From Sphingobacterium composti (GTDB lineage Bacteria; Bacteroidota; Bacteroidia; Sphingobacteriales; Sphingobacteriaceae): DNA of 64,000 bases. Positions 63,899-64,000 of the stretch are shown here, one piece after another (the first letter of the stretch is position 1; the number at the start of each line of letters is the position of its first letter). The DNA is taken from the NCBI RefSeq assembly GCF_009829075.1, contig NZ_WUQZ01000015.1, positions 1 through 64,000 of the forward strand, in the 5' to 3' direction. The notes below the pieces were generated by a model that had not been told where the DNA came from, searched no databases, and saw only the letters and a program-made list of their open reading frames with translations. Position numbers and translations under genes: made by a program.

Positions 63899-63925
63899 AG
63901 TTAAGTGATAAATTAAATTGTTCTA

Positions 63926-64000
63926 TTATTCAGCGCCAGCTACACAAAATACAAATTCTCCTTTAATAGGATTGTTTTCAAAATGTAATTTTAGTTCAGC
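63926..64000 (-). CDS. rsmI: 16S rRNA (cytidine-2'-O)-methyltransferase RsmI, C-terminus (partial)
   Basis: The minus strand is open from the window edge to a TAA at 63926, giving the last 24 codons of a gene: AELKLHFENNPIKGEFVFCV then AGAE. The pattern L..HF...P.KGEFV..VAG is the C-terminus typical of RsmI, which methylates the ribose of C1402 of 16S rRNA. The stop lies 27 bases upstream of the SHOCT gene, so it may share an operon with it. The call rests on a short tail. Confidence 0.62.
   Translation of the reverse strand, partial: AELKLHFENNPIKGEFVFCVAGAE

Overview
The window is AT-rich DNA from a member of the Bacteroidota, most likely the Sphingobacteriaceae (genus not resolved). The signs are a Bacteroidota-type 5S rRNA, the -33/-7 promoter pattern TTTG-N(~20)-TAnnTTTG, weak or absent Shine-Dalgarno sequences, many lipoproteins with a lipobox, a fused CcoN-CcoO oxidase subunit, a carboxypeptidase-regulatory/TonB-receptor gene, and families largely confined to this phylum (HYC_CC_PP, DUF4230, fimbrillin-like). 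Nearly all of the window is ordinary chromosomal core. I see no phage, insertion sequence, CRISPR array or tRNA.

Layout. 1-342: the 5S gene ending an rRNA operon, its terminator, and a compound AT/AG microsatellite. 342-5800: a META-like lipoprotein gene broken by an in-frame TAG, a radical SAM protein, a lipoprotein, an NTP pyrophosphohydrolase, an RsuA-family pseudouridine synthase with a repetitive tail, and a lytic transglycosylase. 5850-11728: a cbb3 oxidase operon (ccoNO, ccoQ, ccoP, ccoG, fixH, a TauE/SafE-type membrane protein) behind a CRP/FNR-like palindrome. 11729-25574: MATE exporter, TatA, Tex, a methyltransferase, a fimbrillin-like lipoprotein with a small partner ORF, TamB, TsaD and a DUF4230 protein. 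25666-36028: sucC, lolD with two odd small genes, an S41 protease, a LacI regulator, two dihydrolipoamide dehydrogenases, a thioesterase and an azurin. 36087-42513: a four-gene signalling operon (two hybrid histidine kinases, CheR, CheB). 42746-49460: floA, kdsC, maf, a metal-type TonB receptor carrying its own HMA domain, a HYC_CC_PP protein, a 37-codon ORF and a TonB protein. 49487-53242: an ECF sigma factor and membrane anti-sigma factor divergent from a plug/vWA chimera. 53297-64000: transporters, NlpC/P60 peptidase, bifunctional nuclease, EtfA/EtfB, an NlpE-like lipoprotein, cysteine desulfurase, Lnt, a SHOCT protein and the C-terminus of RsmI.

How the genes work together. Respiration and carbon oxidation are well represented (cbb3 oxidase, azurin, Lpd, SucC, ETF). 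A second theme is the envelope: LolD, Lnt, TamB, TatA, lytic enzymes and TonB. Copper or metal handling recurs (cbb3, SafE-like protein, azurin, HMA-TonB receptor, HYC_CC_PP, NlpE). The least explained pieces are the sigma/anti-sigma/vWA locus, the lolD-linked gene pair, the CheR/CheB/hybrid-kinase operon, and two small ORFs at 18979-19146 and 48364-48477.

All assignments come from reading the sequence and protein motifs; no database search was run.
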